Of a stretch of DNA of 64,000 nt, positions 37,482 to 46,420 are shown piece after piece (within the stretch, counting starts at the first letter, position 1; each line of letters starts with the position of its first letter). Made by a program: the position numbers and the translations under genes. The DNA lies in NCBI GenBank assembly GCA_945860275.1, contig CAMAPN010000001.1:62001-126000 (forward strand). The letters run 5' to 3'. The stretch comes from Bifidobacterium breve (lineage in GTDB: Bacteria > Actinomycetota > Actinomycetes > Nanopelagicales > Nanopelagicaceae). The notes beneath the pieces were generated by a model. It ran no database searches. It had not been told where the DNA came from and was given only the letters and a program-made list of their open reading frames with translations.

Positions 37482-37493
37482 TACTCTTTAATA
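37482..37493 (+). promoter_or_regulatory. Leaderless-type promoter of uppP
   Basis: TACTCT, then TTAATA, then GTG 37494. It lies back to back with the yczE-like promoter, only 6 bp between the two -10 boxes. Confidence 0.55.
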
Positions 37494-38369
37494 GTGAAAT
37501 CTCTCGAGCTCTCATATCTGCAATCCATCATCACAGGCGTTCTTCAAGGTTTTTCCGAACTCTTTCCGGTATCGAGCCTTGGTCATTCCGTGCTGTTTCC
37601 AGCATGGATAGGTGGGAGTTGGGAAGCTTTTCTCAACGCGCAAAGCTCAGGTGAATCGCCTTATCTCCTGTTGATTATTGCGCTCCACGTTGCGAGCTCA
37701 TTGGTTCTCATCTGGTTTTTCAGAGAGCGTTGGATTCTTTTGATACGAGCTTTTTTCGCCAGCGTGCCAAAAGTTATCTCTCGCCAAGAACTGCAGGTTC
37801 AAGAACGATTGATTTTAAAGATCCTACTAGCGACTATTCCGGTAGGAGTTCTTGGAATACTTTTCCAGGAACAAGTTGGAGAACTCTTTAGCGATCCATT
37901 CGCTGTTGGCGGCTTCTTATTTCTTAATGGATTGTTGTTAGCCGGAATTGAAATTTTCAAGAAGTATCGCATCAGGCACGAGCTTATGGATTCTGAAGAA
38001 ATCAGTAATTCACAAGCGCTACTGATTGGAGTCGCTCAATCTGCCGCGCTCTTTCCTGGCATCAGTCGTTTTGGTGTCACTATGTCTGCAGGTCTTGCAA
38101 GAGGTCTCTCGCATGCCGCCGCTTCTGATTTTGCCTTTTTGATTGCTGCTCCCGTTATCTTTGGGGCGGGCATTCTCAAGTTGCCGAAACTCTTTGATCC
38201 AGAAATTGCGCACATTCTTGGGCCTGTGATTGTAGGGTCGATTATCTCAGCCATCTGTACATACATTTCGATTGCTTTTCTTGTTAAATGGTTCAAAACG
38301 CACACGCTATATCCATTTGCGATTTACTGTCTTGTTGTTGGCGCGCTGTCGTTCTGGAAATTCTCATGA
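37494..38369 (+). CDS. uppP: Undecaprenyl-diphosphate phosphatase (BacA/UppP family)
   Basis: Membrane phosphatase recycling the lipid carrier of cell-wall synthesis; 291 residues, about eight transmembrane helices. The first active-site motif is LQGFSELFPVSSLGHS (fits E/Q-XXX-E with Gln then Glu, and the later His); the second is FPGISRFGVTMSAGLARG, where the usual SRS reads SRF. This variant is within the family's range. The stop overlaps the DUF554 gene by ATGA. Confidence 0.88.
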   Translation: MKSLELSYLQSIITGVLQGFSELFPVSSLGHSVLFPAWIGGSWEAFLNAQSSGESPYLLLIIALHVASSLVLIWFFRERWILLIRAFFASVPKVISRQELQVQERLILKILLATIPVGVLGILFQEQVGELFSDPFAVGGFLFLNGLLLAGIEIFKKYRIRHELMDSEEISNSQALLIGVAQSAALFPGISRFGVTMSAGLARGLSHAAASDFAFLIAAPVIFGAGILKLPKLFDPEIAHILGPVIVGSIISAICTYISIAFLVKWFKTHTLYPFAIYCLVVGALSFWKFS

Positions 38370-39091
38370 TAGGCACCCTTATCAATGTCATCACGATTGT
38401 CGTGGGCAGCGCGATAGGAGTTGCGGTAGGGGCCAAGATTCCAACTCGAACTCGAACATTAATTACTGATGCTCTTGGGTTAATAACCTTTATCAGCGGT
38501 GCAAGCGCATGTGCTGCGCTATGGAATAGTAGCTATGTTCAAGCCGTCGGCGGCGGTAAACCTATTTTGATTACTTTGGGTGGACTATTGCTAGGGGGAG
38601 TGCTCGGCTCACTGCTAAGACTTGAAGATAGACTTGAGCGAGCCGGTAATAAGCTTCGAGAGAAATTCGCTCGCGAAGAGGATTCGAATTTCATCACTGG
38701 TTTTGTCTCTGCATCGTTGATCTTTGTAATAGGTCCCATGGCAATCTTGGGAAGTATCAGTGATGGGCTGGGCAATGGCAATGAACTGCTCATTCTAAAA
38801 AGCATTATGGATGGTTTCGCGGCAATCGCATTTGCAGCCGCGCTTGGCTGGGGCGTTGCCGCCTCAGCGATAAGCGTGCTGATTTATCAAGGCGCCTGGT
38901 CGGCAATTGGTGCGCTGATGGGCAAGATTCTTGCCGACTATCAGATTGATGCAATAACCGGAGTTGGCGGTTTGTTATTGATTGGAATTGGATTGCGCCT
39001 TCTGAACATCAAAAGCATCGCTATCGGGGATATGCTTCCGGCGATTTTGATGACCCCCGTCTTGGCCACGGTTGTAGCTTCGTTGAGTTAG
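38366..39091 (+). CDS. DUF554-family membrane protein (YdfK-like)
   Basis: 241-residue protein with about 6-7 hydrophobic helices. Its start MIGTLINVITIVVGSAIGVAVG followed by KIPTR is the DUF554/YdfK signature; function unknown. The track start 38288 lies in uppP; ATG 38366 overlapping the uppP stop is clearly better. It is convergent with the alcohol dehydrogenase, with a 4-nt overlap of the stops. Confidence 0.82.
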   Translation: MIGTLINVITIVVGSAIGVAVGAKIPTRTRTLITDALGLITFISGASACAALWNSSYVQAVGGGKPILITLGGLLLGGVLGSLLRLEDRLERAGNKLREKFAREEDSNFITGFVSASLIFVIGPMAILGSISDGLGNGNELLILKSIMDGFAAIAFAAALGWGVAASAISVLIYQGAWSAIGALMGKILADYQIDAITGVGGLLLIGIGLRLLNIKSIAIGDMLPAILMTPVLATVVASLS

Positions 39092-40131
39092 AATTTTGAC
39101 GCGTCGATCACAAACCGGTATTTCACATCACTGGCGACTGTTCGCTCCCACGCTTTGTTGATGTAGTCAGGATCGATAACTTCAACATCGCTTACGATCT
39201 GTTTCTCGCCACAGAAATCAAGCATCTCTTGAAGTTCTGGGATACCACCAATCATCGAGCCCGCTAATCTGCGGCGTTTTCCTAACAGAACACCTGCTGG
39301 CACTTGGTAGGGCTTGCCTGGAAGTCCAATAAGCACGAGGGTTCCATCTAAACGCAGTAACGAGAGGTAGCTCTCAAGATTGAGATCAACCGAAACGGTA
39401 TTGAGAATTAAGTCAAAGGAGTTTGAATTTTTCTTGAAATACTCTTCTGATGGATTTGCAATGAAATCATCCGCACCCATTGCTTGGGCATCTGCCTTCT
39501 TCTTCTCAGAGTGCGAGAAAACTGTTATGTGAGCCCCCATCGCATGAGCAAATTTCAACCCCATATGACCTAACCCGCCAAGACCAATAATTCCAACGCG
39601 CTTGCCAGGGCCTGCATGCCAATGTCGCAACGGGGAGTACAACGTGACTCCAGCGCACATCAAAGGCGCTACTCCTGCAATATCAAGGCTCTCTGGTACG
39701 CGAACAACGTAATTCTCGTCGACAACGATGAGATTGGAGTAACCACCATAAGCGACGCTCTTTCCATCACGCTCCATGGTGTTGTAGGTACCTGTCATAC
39801 CTTCGAAGCAATATTGCTGAAGTCCTGCAACACAGTTTTCACATTTGCGACATGAATCGATGAAAACGCCAACGCCCACTAATTGCCCTTGGGAGAATCC
39901 CGTGACGGAACTTCCCACACTTTTCACCCGTCCAACAATTTCGTGGCCGGGAACCATTGGAAAGAGCGCTTGACCCCATTCTTCTCGACCCTGGTGGATA
40001 TCAGAATGGCAGATTCCCGCATGGCTAATGGTGATTTCAACGTCTCCTGGGCGAAGAGCTCTACGTTCAAAGCTAAACGGAACTAATTCTGCTTTGGGAT
40101 TTAATACTGCATAACCTTGGGCATTAGCCAT
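39088..40131 (-). CDS. Zinc-dependent NAD(P) alcohol dehydrogenase (YahK/CAD-like)
   Basis: MDR-family enzyme of 347 residues. Catalytic zinc ligands are in AGICHSDIH and PGHEIVGRV; the structural zinc loop is CRKCENCVAGLQQYC; the cofactor site is GIIGLGGLGHMGLKFA. Closest by pattern to NADPH-dependent aldehyde reductases such as YahK/AdhC. The track starts at 40143, but GGAG 6 nt before ATG 40131 favours the shorter start. Substrate unknown. Confidence 0.85.
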   Translation of the reverse strand: MANAQGYAVLNPKAELVPFSFERRALRPGDVEITISHAGICHSDIHQGREEWGQALFPMVPGHEIVGRVKSVGSSVTGFSQGQLVGVGVFIDSCRKCENCVAGLQQYCFEGMTGTYNTMERDGKSVAYGGYSNLIVVDENYVVRVPESLDIAGVAPLMCAGVTLYSPLRHWHAGPGKRVGIIGLGGLGHMGLKFAHAMGAHITVFSHSEKKKADAQAMGADDFIANPSEEYFKKNSNSFDLILNTVSVDLNLESYLSLLRLDGTLVLIGLPGKPYQVPAGVLLGKRRRLAGSMIGGIPELQEMLDFCGEKQIVSDVEVIDPDYINKAWERTVASDVKYRFVIDASKF

Positions 40132-40238
40132 TGCGCGCTCCATTTTGTTGGTTTCTCAGATGCATTCTTGTCGGAATCTGGTCGGAACCTGACTGGGAGT
40201 GGAGTTTATCGAGAAATTTTCATGAGAACATCTTCTCT

Positions 40239-41837
40239 GTGATTTCAACATCAAGCGTGGAGCTTCGGGCGGGCGCTCGGTTATTGCTTGCCGACGTCTC
40301 GGTGCGAATCAATCACGGTGATCGCATTGGCTTGGTAGGTCGAAATGGCGCCGGTAAATCAACGTTCGCAAAGGTATTGGCAGGGGATACCTTGCCAGCT
40401 GGCGGCCAGGTTTTACGTACCGGCGCTATTGGTTACTTGCCTCAAGATCCTCGAACTGGCGATGAAGAAAGCAGTGTCATCAACCGAATCCTCTCTGTCC
40501 GTGGATTGGATTCCATCGCTGAACGAATGCGTGGCTTGGAAGAGAAGATGAGTTCCACTAGCGGCGATGAACTCGAAAAAGTTTTAGAACGTTATTCACG
40601 AGCCGAGGAAGAATTCCAAACTGCAGGAGGGTACAGCGCAACTTCTGATGCTGAAGCAATTGCTACGAATCTTGGATTGCCAGAGAAAATATTTGCCCAG
40701 CGCCTCAATGAGTTATCAGGAGGACAACGGCGCCGAGTTGAACTCGCACGGATCCTTTTCAGTAATGCAGAGACGCTTCTTTTGGACGAGCCAACAAACC
40801 ATCTAGATGCCGACTCGATTATCTGGCTACGCGACTTTTTAGGAAAGTATTCTGGTGGGTTGGTGATTATCAGTCACGATGTCAAACTGATAGAAACCGT
40901 TGTGAATCGTATCTTCTACTTGGATGCAAATCGGAATGTGATAGATGTGTACAACATGGGGTGGCGAAACTATCTCCTCGCTAGAGAACAAGACGAGCAT
41001 CGACGGAAGAAAGAACGAGCTATCGCTGAAAAACGCGCCGAAATTCTCCAAAAGCAGGGCGAGAAGATGCGTGCAAAAGCAAGTAAGGCTAAAGCTGCAC
41101 AAAGTATGTTCAAGCGCGCTGAAAAAATAATGTCGGTTACCGAAGGGGAGCGCGCAAAGGATAAAGTTGCAAAACTTCGATTTCCTTCACCAGCCCCGTG
41201 CGGCAAAACTCCACTGACTGCAGCAGAACTGAGTAAGTCATACGGATCAACCGAAGTTTTCACGGATGTTGATCTAGCCATTGATAAGGGATCTCGAGTC
41301 GTTATTCTGGGGCTTAACGGCGCCGGCAAAACAACGTTGCTTCGAATGTTGGCCGGCGAATTGGATCCCGACACAGGCGCTGTAGCGCCGGGCCATGGTT
41401 TACGTCTTGGCTATTACGCGCAAGAACACGAATCGCTCAATTACGAAGAGACGGTTCTTGCAAACATGCTGAAAGCGCGAGTTGATATAAGTGAAGGGGA
41501 AGCTCGAAACGTTTTGGGTACATTCTTATTCAGCGGTGATGATGTTTTTAAACCTGTAAAAGTGCTCAGTGGTGGTGAACGCACGAGATTGGCATTAGCT
41601 CAACTAGTAGTTAGTGCGGCGAATGTCCTGCTCCTAGATGAGCCGACGAACAACCTTGATCCCGCTTCCCGCGAAGAAATTCTCGGCGCCCTTCGGGAGT
41701 ACCAGGGCGCAATCGTTCTTGTTACCCATGATGAGGGAGCGGTGAGCGCGTTATCTCCAGAACGAGTTTTGCTTCTTCCTGATGGAGATGAAGATCTCTG
41801 GCGTGATGATTACTATGAACTCATCACGTTGGAGTAA
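40239..41837 (+). CDS. ABC-F family ATPase
   Basis: Two ABC domains joined by a charged linker (EHRRKKERAIAEKRAEILQ), no membrane segments, so a ribosome-acting ABC-F protein rather than a transporter. Walker A GRNGAGKST and GLNGAGKTT, signatures LSGGQRRRVELARIL and LSGGERTRLALAQLV, Walker B LLLDEPTNHLD and LLLDEPTNNLD. The track starts at 40131; GTG 40239 gives MISTSSVELRAGARLLL, the normal start. GAACAT lies 7 nt upstream, a near-match to the leaderless box. Translation factor or antibiotic-protection role cannot be distinguished. Confidence 0.88.
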   Translation: MISTSSVELRAGARLLLADVSVRINHGDRIGLVGRNGAGKSTFAKVLAGDTLPAGGQVLRTGAIGYLPQDPRTGDEESSVINRILSVRGLDSIAERMRGLEEKMSSTSGDELEKVLERYSRAEEEFQTAGGYSATSDAEAIATNLGLPEKIFAQRLNELSGGQRRRVELARILFSNAETLLLDEPTNHLDADSIIWLRDFLGKYSGGLVIISHDVKLIETVVNRIFYLDANRNVIDVYNMGWRNYLLAREQDEHRRKKERAIAEKRAEILQKQGEKMRAKASKAKAAQSMFKRAEKIMSVTEGERAKDKVAKLRFPSPAPCGKTPLTAAELSKSYGSTEVFTDVDLAIDKGSRVVILGLNGAGKTTLLRMLAGELDPDTGAVAPGHGLRLGYYAQEHESLNYEETVLANMLKARVDISEGEARNVLGTFLFSGDDVFKPVKVLSGGERTRLALAQLVVSAANVLLLDEPTNNLDPASREEILGALREYQGAIVLVTHDEGAVSALSPERVLLLPDGDEDLWRDDYYELITLE

Positions 41838-41850
41838 CGAACAATTGTCC

Positions 41851-42396
41851 TTAAAGTAAAAATAGGGTTTTTAATTCATGGTTTGGAAATTTGCTCAAAA
41901 CCTTTTTTCGTCCCTCCAGAACGGCGATTTCAGCAACAACCGCACTTCCAAGACATGTTGCCTTCGTCATCGCTAGTAATTCAATAGCAGCACAGAGCGT
42001 GCCACCAGTAGCGAGGACATCATCAACTATCAGGACTCTATCTGCTTCCGATAATGCGTCCTTATGAATCTCAATTGCATCCGTTCCATATTCGAGCGCA
42101 TAGGAGACGGAAAACTTCTCTCGCGGAAGCTTCTTAGGTTTGCGCAAGAGAATGCAACCACGCCCCAATCGCGCTGCTATGGCGGAAGCAAAAATGAAAC
42201 CGCGCGCCTCTAATCCGGCAAAGTGCGTTGCATCTGGAGATAGCGCACCCAACGCATCAACGACAGCTCGAAGTGCCGGCCCATCTGCGATCATCGGTGT
42301 TAGATCTCGAAATAGCACGCCTGGGGATGGGTAATCAGGTACATCGCGAATCAGTAATCGTGCGCGATCGAGCTCAGAGGTGTTTTCCTGCGGCAT
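41851..42396 (-). CDS. apt: Adenine phosphoribosyltransferase
   Basis: Salvages adenine to AMP. It has the N-terminal IRDVPDYPSPGVLFRDLTPM, the motif GLEARGFIFASAIAARLGRG and the PRPP loop VLIVDDVLATGGTLCAAIELL. 181 residues. Last gene of a reverse-strand run qor-like, small membrane gene, apt; in many actinobacteria apt instead lies near relA, so this placement is local. The gap to the convergent ABC-F gene is 13 nt. Confidence 0.95.
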   Translation of the reverse strand: MPQENTSELDRARLLIRDVPDYPSPGVLFRDLTPMIADGPALRAVVDALGALSPDATHFAGLEARGFIFASAIAARLGRGCILLRKPKKLPREKFSVSYALEYGTDAIEIHKDALSEADRVLIVDDVLATGGTLCAAIELLAMTKATCLGSAVVAEIAVLEGRKKVLSKFPNHELKTLFLL

Positions 42397-42401
42397 AGCG
42401 A

Positions 42402-42671
42402 TTATCCCTTCTTTTCACTTTTCACTCGACGCCAGATTATTCGCCATGTCGCAAGCGAAAAGAGAACTCCCCATAATCCGAACGCTCGGGCGACGGATCC
42501 TATGTTGCTTAATAACAACATCAAGCCCAAGGAAGCGCTGATTACCGTTAAGGGGAGAGCGGCAATCATCACCCAGCGCTTATCAAGAAATCGCACAATC
42601 GCAAAAACTATTGGCGCAATCAGAAGTGGGAATGCAATGATGATGGAAACGGTGCGCGCTAGATCCTCCAT
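42402..42671 (-). CDS. Small membrane protein of unknown function
   Basis: 89 residues with probably three transmembrane helices (TVSIIIAFPLLIAPIVFAIVRF; WVMIAALPLTVISASLGLMLLL; a third near GLWGVLFSLATWRII) and a basic tail RRVKSEKKG. I do not recognise the family. It overlaps the end of the quinone oxidoreductase gene by 13 nt and ends 5 nt before apt, so it is probably cotranscribed with both. Confidence 0.65.
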   Translation of the reverse strand: MEDLARTVSIIIAFPLLIAPIVFAIVRFLDKRWVMIAALPLTVISASLGLMLLLSNIGSVARAFGLWGVLFSLATWRIIWRRVKSEKKG

Positions 42672-43612
42672 GGATCCAATCCAATCTTTCCGGAGTAACG
42701 GCGAGATTCGAGAAGCTCGTGCGCTCTCTGAGCTTCACTTAACGGGAAAACTTTGGTTGCGGGATAACGCAATTTCCCACCTTCGGCCAGGGAGAGCAAA
42801 TCAGAAAGTCGATCCAATCGTTCGATTTCTGTCGAGGTATAGGTTGCAAGCGTCGGTCTTCTAATCGCCAATGACTTGGCATTCAATCGCATGAGGTCGA
42901 AGGGGGGTACTGGACCACTTGCGCCTCCGTAAAGTAAATACATCCCAGAAGGCGCTAGAGAGTCCAAACAGTTGTCAAAGTAATCTTTTCCAATGGAATC
43001 GAAAACGATATTGACTCCCGCACCATTAGTTGCGGTGGAAACTAAAGTACTCATTTGGTCGTAGATCCCAACCACATCAGCACCATGCTCTTTAGCAATT
43101 TGCGCACGCTCTGCGGTAGATGAAAGCGCGATCACGTTAGCGCCACGATTCTTTAATAATTGCGTGAGTAATAGGCCAACCCCGCCAGCGGCCGCAGTAA
43201 CCAATACCCATTCCCCAGCATTAACGTGGTATGCCGAATGAACCAAATAGTGCGCGGTCATTCCCTGACAGAGCAGCGGAAGGATTTGCTCATTCGTAAG
43301 TGTGGTGTGCGGAAGTGGCGTTAGTTGGGTTTCGGAAACGTTCACCTCTTGTGCATAGGAGCCAAGAGCGCTTAACCAGAAAACTTTCTGTCCTTGTGCA
43401 AGTTCACCGATACCTTCAATTCCTATCCCGGTGCCGATCGAAGGGGGCATTGCCAGTGCGTACTGGCCCCGACGGTGATAAACGTCAATGAAATTTACGC
43501 CAGCGAGTGAAACCTTCACACGGATTTGTCCTTGCGCCGGAGAAGGGAGCGCCATATCGCTCACGGTCAGCGCATCAGCAGATCCTGGGGCAAAAACCCG
43601 AATAGCTTTCAT
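42659..43612 (-). CDS. Quinone oxidoreductase (zeta-crystallin-like MDR protein)
   Basis: 317-residue zinc-free MDR enzyme reducing quinones with NADPH in characterised relatives. Motifs: VSLAGVNFIDVYHRRGQY (family signature), the cofactor site VTAAAGGVGLLLTQLLKN and FDSIGKDYFDNCLDSL; zinc ligands are absent. It begins a reverse-strand unit with the small membrane gene and apt. The substrate in this organism is unknown. Confidence 0.88.
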   Translation of the reverse strand: MKAIRVFAPGSADALTVSDMALPSPAQGQIRVKVSLAGVNFIDVYHRRGQYALAMPPSIGTGIGIEGIGELAQGQKVFWLSALGSYAQEVNVSETQLTPLPHTTLTNEQILPLLCQGMTAHYLVHSAYHVNAGEWVLVTAAAGGVGLLLTQLLKNRGANVIALSSTAERAQIAKEHGADVVGIYDQMSTLVSTATNGAGVNIVFDSIGKDYFDNCLDSLAPSGMYLLYGGASGPVPPFDLMRLNAKSLAIRRPTLATYTSTEIERLDRLSDLLSLAEGGKLRYPATKVFPLSEAQRAHELLESRRYSGKIGLDPWRI

Positions 43613-43624
43613 ATCCCAAATCTA
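43613..43624 (-). promoter_or_regulatory. Leaderless-type promoter of the quinone oxidoreductase gene
   Basis: On the reverse strand TAGATT, then TGGGAT, then ATG 43612, between tRNA-Leu and the gene. Confidence 0.55.
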
Positions 43625-43658
43625 CTCATCAGCTCTCGTAGATTGGCCAGTTGCCGTG

Positions 43659-43742
43659 TGTCCGAACGGGGACTTGAACCCCGAAGCCCTTTCGGGCACT
43701 AGCACCTCAAGCTAGCGCGTCTGCCAATTCCGCCACCCGGAC
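43659..43742 (-). tRNA. tRNA-Leu, anticodon GAG
   Basis: 84-nt class II tRNA. Acceptor GTCCGGG pairs with TTCGGAC (two G-U pairs). The anticodon stem CTAGC/GCTAG encloses the loop TTGAGGT, giving anticodon GAG (reads CUC/CUU). A long variable arm (CCCGAAAGGG) and T-arm CGGGGTTCAAGTCCCCG are clear. The discriminator is A, as expected for leucine; CCA is not encoded. The track ORF 43707-43913 across it is spurious. Confidence 0.95.
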
Positions 43743-43891
43743 GAGGTGAACCACTCTCGATGAGAGCAGCGCAAGTCGATAGCCTACCAATGCGCCCGTG
43801 ACCCAACAAACCGTTCTGGTCCGCTTTAAACCAGGTAGAGAAAGTTCTATCAATCGGGGACATTCCATTGGAACTGTAGGAAGATAACGGT
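43743..43891. other. 149-nt spacer between tRNA-Leu and the M20 peptidase gene
   Basis: This is about the longest non-coding stretch in the window. It must hold the reverse-strand tRNA promoter, for which TAGGCT is one weak candidate, and the forward start of the M20 gene. I see no strong repeat or terminator. Confidence 0.5.
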
Positions 43892-45205
43892 ATGCGAGAG
43901 ACCGACTATGCACAGTTAGGCGCGGAGGCTGTGCGCCTATGTCAAGAATTGATCCGAATTCCCAGTGTCAATCATGGTGGTGGAAAGGGTGATGAACTCG
44001 CTGCAGCCGAATACGTGGCCGAGTATTTAAAAGGTTGCGGCCTTGACCCCACGTTCTATCGGGCAGCCCCTACTCGCGTGAGTGTTGTCGCTCGCATCAA
44101 AGGTCGAGACAGTTCACGTCCTGGGTTGGTGCTCCACGGACACTTGGATACCGTTCCAGCAGATGCCAAAGATTGGACAATGGATCCGTGGTCGGGCGAG
44201 ATCAAGGATGGCGAGATTTGGGGTCGCGGCGCAGTTGATATGAAAGATATGGACGCGATGATTCTTGCCATCGCAAAAGATTGGCATGTTCGCGGTTATG
44301 TTCCAGAACGTGATGTCGTTCTCGCCTTCTTTGCCGATGAAGAAGCAGGCGGAACATATGGCGTCAATTGGATAGTAAAAAATCATCCTGAAGCTTTTAC
44401 TGGCTGCTCCGAGGCAGTTTCGGAAGTTGGTGGCTTCTCTGCAACGTTAAGCAATGGAAAGCGGCTCTATCTCGTCGAAACTTCGGAGAAGGGCATGTAT
44501 TGGATGGAGCTTTCTGCAGAAGGCACTGCAGGCCATGGTTCGATGGTGAATAAAGAGAACGCGGTCACTGCCTTGGCTCAAGCGGTTTCTCGAATTGGCT
44601 CGCACCAGTGGCCGATTCGCATCACTCAAACGCTACGAGTTTTTCTGACAACCGTTGCAAAAACACTTGGGAAAGAATTTGATGAGAAGAATCCAGGACC
44701 AATCGTTGCTGAATTAGGTTCGATGGCTCGGATGATCGGTGCAACGACGCAAAACACGGCGAATCCAACAATGTTGGAAGCTGGGTATAAAGAGAATGTC
44801 ATCCCGCAGCATGCGCGGGCGGTTGTGGACGGCAGATTTCTCCCGGGATATGAAGAGGAATTCCTCACCACTATTCGTGAACTAGCTGGATCAGAGATCA
44901 CCGTTAAACCGATAATCCATGATGTGGCGCTCGAACTGCCATTCACTGGAGAGTTGGTAGACGCCATGTGTGCAGCCATCAAAGATTGTGATCCGGAGGG
45001 TATTCCCGTGCCGTACGTGATGAGCGGAGGAACCGATAACAAAGGATTGTCGAAGCTAGGCATCGCAGGGTACGGGTTCTCGCCATTAAAATTACCGCCA
45101 GAACTTGATTTTATGGCGTTGTTTCATGGAATCAATGAAAGAGTCCCGGTTTCAGCAATCCACTTCGGCGTAGAAGCGCTCGATCGGTTCTTGCAGCGCG
45201 CTTAA
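43892..45205 (+). CDS. M20-family metallopeptidase (dipeptidase/deacylase)
   Basis: 437-residue zinc hydrolase of the ArgE/DapE/CPG2 group. Metal-site motifs: LHGHLDTVPA, WGRGAVDMKDMDAM, FFADEEAGG with the catalytic glutamate pair, and a late histidine in ALFHGINERVPVS. The dimerisation lid lies in the middle (AEGTAGHGSMVNKENAV). AGGAAG is 7 nt before the ATG. Related actinobacterial proteins are annotated as M20/M25/M40 peptidases; the exact substrate is unknown. Confidence 0.88.
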   Translation: MRETDYAQLGAEAVRLCQELIRIPSVNHGGGKGDELAAAEYVAEYLKGCGLDPTFYRAAPTRVSVVARIKGRDSSRPGLVLHGHLDTVPADAKDWTMDPWSGEIKDGEIWGRGAVDMKDMDAMILAIAKDWHVRGYVPERDVVLAFFADEEAGGTYGVNWIVKNHPEAFTGCSEAVSEVGGFSATLSNGKRLYLVETSEKGMYWMELSAEGTAGHGSMVNKENAVTALAQAVSRIGSHQWPIRITQTLRVFLTTVAKTLGKEFDEKNPGPIVAELGSMARMIGATTQNTANPTMLEAGYKENVIPQHARAVVDGRFLPGYEEEFLTTIRELAGSEITVKPIIHDVALELPFTGELVDAMCAAIKDCDPEGIPVPYVMSGGTDNKGLSKLGIAGYGFSPLKLPPELDFMALFHGINERVPVSAIHFGVEALDRFLQRA

Positions 45206-45231
45206 CGCTAAAGGATTAATTGTTGCCCTTG

Positions 45232-45435
45232 TTACAGCGGAGGCAACTGTTCAAATTCAATCTCCGGACGCCACACTTTTCGCTTGAGTTGAACTAAATG
45301 GCGTCCATCTGGGTAAATTCGAACTCGATCCAGAATCCAACGATCGCGCTCGGCAAATTCAGCGAGCATTTTCTGCACTGCGCTCTTTTTCGTTCCCCTA
45401 GGAACGCGAAGCAAGTGGTATTCGTAGGTGATCAT
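45232..45435 (-). CDS. DUF5703-family small protein
   Basis: 67 residues, start MITYEYHLLRVPRGTKKSA and a basic C-terminal half (VQLKRKVWRPEIEFEQLPPL). It matches the actinobacterial DUF5703 pattern, found beside this aldo/keto reductase in other actinobacteria; function unknown. Its ATG overlaps the reductase stop (ATGA), so it is translated from the same message. Confidence 0.75.
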   Translation of the reverse strand: MITYEYHLLRVPRGTKKSAVQKMLAEFAERDRWILDRVRIYPDGRHLVQLKRKVWRPEIEFEQLPPL

Positions 45436-46358
45436 TGAGCACTCACATCATCAAGAGCGCTGCGCACAACAGCGGGCAATTCAATTTCATCTACACGTAA
45501 GATGCCGCGTAATTGTGCAGCGCTTCGTGCCCCAACAATTGCGCTAGAAATTCCTGGTGCATCGCGAACCCACGCTAGTGCGATTTCAAGAGGTGCTGAT
45601 CCCAAACCATCGGCGGCCATCGCTACAGCTTGCACTATTTGGCGCGCCCGCGGTTCCAAGTAGGGTGACACGAAAGGCCCCAAGTGTGGGCTTGCTCCTC
45701 GAGAGTCTGCTGGTACTCCGTTGAGATACTTTCCGGTGAGTACGCCGCGCCCAAGTGGAGACCATGCTAAGACGCCAAGTCCAACTTCAGCTGCACAGGG
45801 GAGAATTTCTGCTTCCACGCTTCGGTTGAGGAGAGAATATTCATTTTCGGTGATGGATAGAGGAATTGAGCGTTCGAGCAATGTGAATGCCCGAGCAGTT
45901 TGCCAGCCAGAGAAATTTGAGATTCCAATGTATCGAACGCGACCGCTTGACACAGCTAATTCGAGAGCTGTCAAAGTTTCTTCCAGCTGAACGCTCGCAT
46001 CCCACCGTTGCACCATCCAGATATCAAGGTAATCAGTTCGCAACCTTTTAAGCGATTCATCGAGATCCTTGAGCAGATTTCCCCGTGAGTTGTTCGCGCC
46101 AGTTGTGGTCATGCCAGCTTTACTTGCCAGAACAACTTGATCGCGTGGCGTGAGCGTATTGAGCAGACCTCCAATTACGCGCTCGCTATCGCCATCCCCA
46201 AAGATTGCAGCGGTGTCAATGAGAGAGCCGCCATAGTCAAGGAATGCTCGCAGTTGCTCTGCCGCTTCATGTTCGTCGGTATCCCGGCCCCAGGTCATCG
46301 TGCCAAGCCCGAGCGCCGATACGCGCAATCCACTCCTACCTAGTTGACGAATCTCCAT
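45432..46358 (-). CDS. Aldo/keto reductase-fold protein with altered catalytic residues
   Basis: 308-residue TIM-barrel protein starting MEIRQLGRSGLRVSALGLGTM, with NADP-site features SPLGRGVLTGKY and IVGARSAAQL. Of the usual Asp-Tyr-Lys-His tetrad, Asp (LIDTAA) and Lys (VLASKAG) are kept, but the Tyr position reads Phe (AAIFGDGDSE) and the His position reads Gln (DIWMVQRWD). The fold and cofactor site look intact, so it may bind NADP without ordinary carbonyl reduction. Coupled to the DUF5703 gene. Confidence 0.85.
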   Translation of the reverse strand: MEIRQLGRSGLRVSALGLGTMTWGRDTDEHEAAEQLRAFLDYGGSLIDTAAIFGDGDSERVIGGLLNTLTPRDQVVLASKAGMTTTGANNSRGNLLKDLDESLKRLRTDYLDIWMVQRWDASVQLEETLTALELAVSSGRVRYIGISNFSGWQTARAFTLLERSIPLSITENEYSLLNRSVEAEILPCAAEVGLGVLAWSPLGRGVLTGKYLNGVPADSRGASPHLGPFVSPYLEPRARQIVQAVAMAADGLGSAPLEIALAWVRDAPGISSAIVGARSAAQLRGILRVDEIELPAVVRSALDDVSAQ

Positions 46359-46420
46359 CGTCTGCAGTTCCTCACTAACTTCGCTAACCTCTAGGTGGGA
46401 GAGTAGCTAGGGGGAACGCA

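Noticed and set aside
43707-43913. 68-codon reverse ORF across the tRNA
   Set aside because: It reads through tRNA-Leu and the spacer; the tRNA fold is unambiguous.
45222-45247. GTTGCC/GGCAAC inverted repeat between the M20 and DUF5703 genes as a terminator
   Set aside because: Only 6 bp with a 14-nt loop, no T-run, and it overlaps DUF5703 codons.
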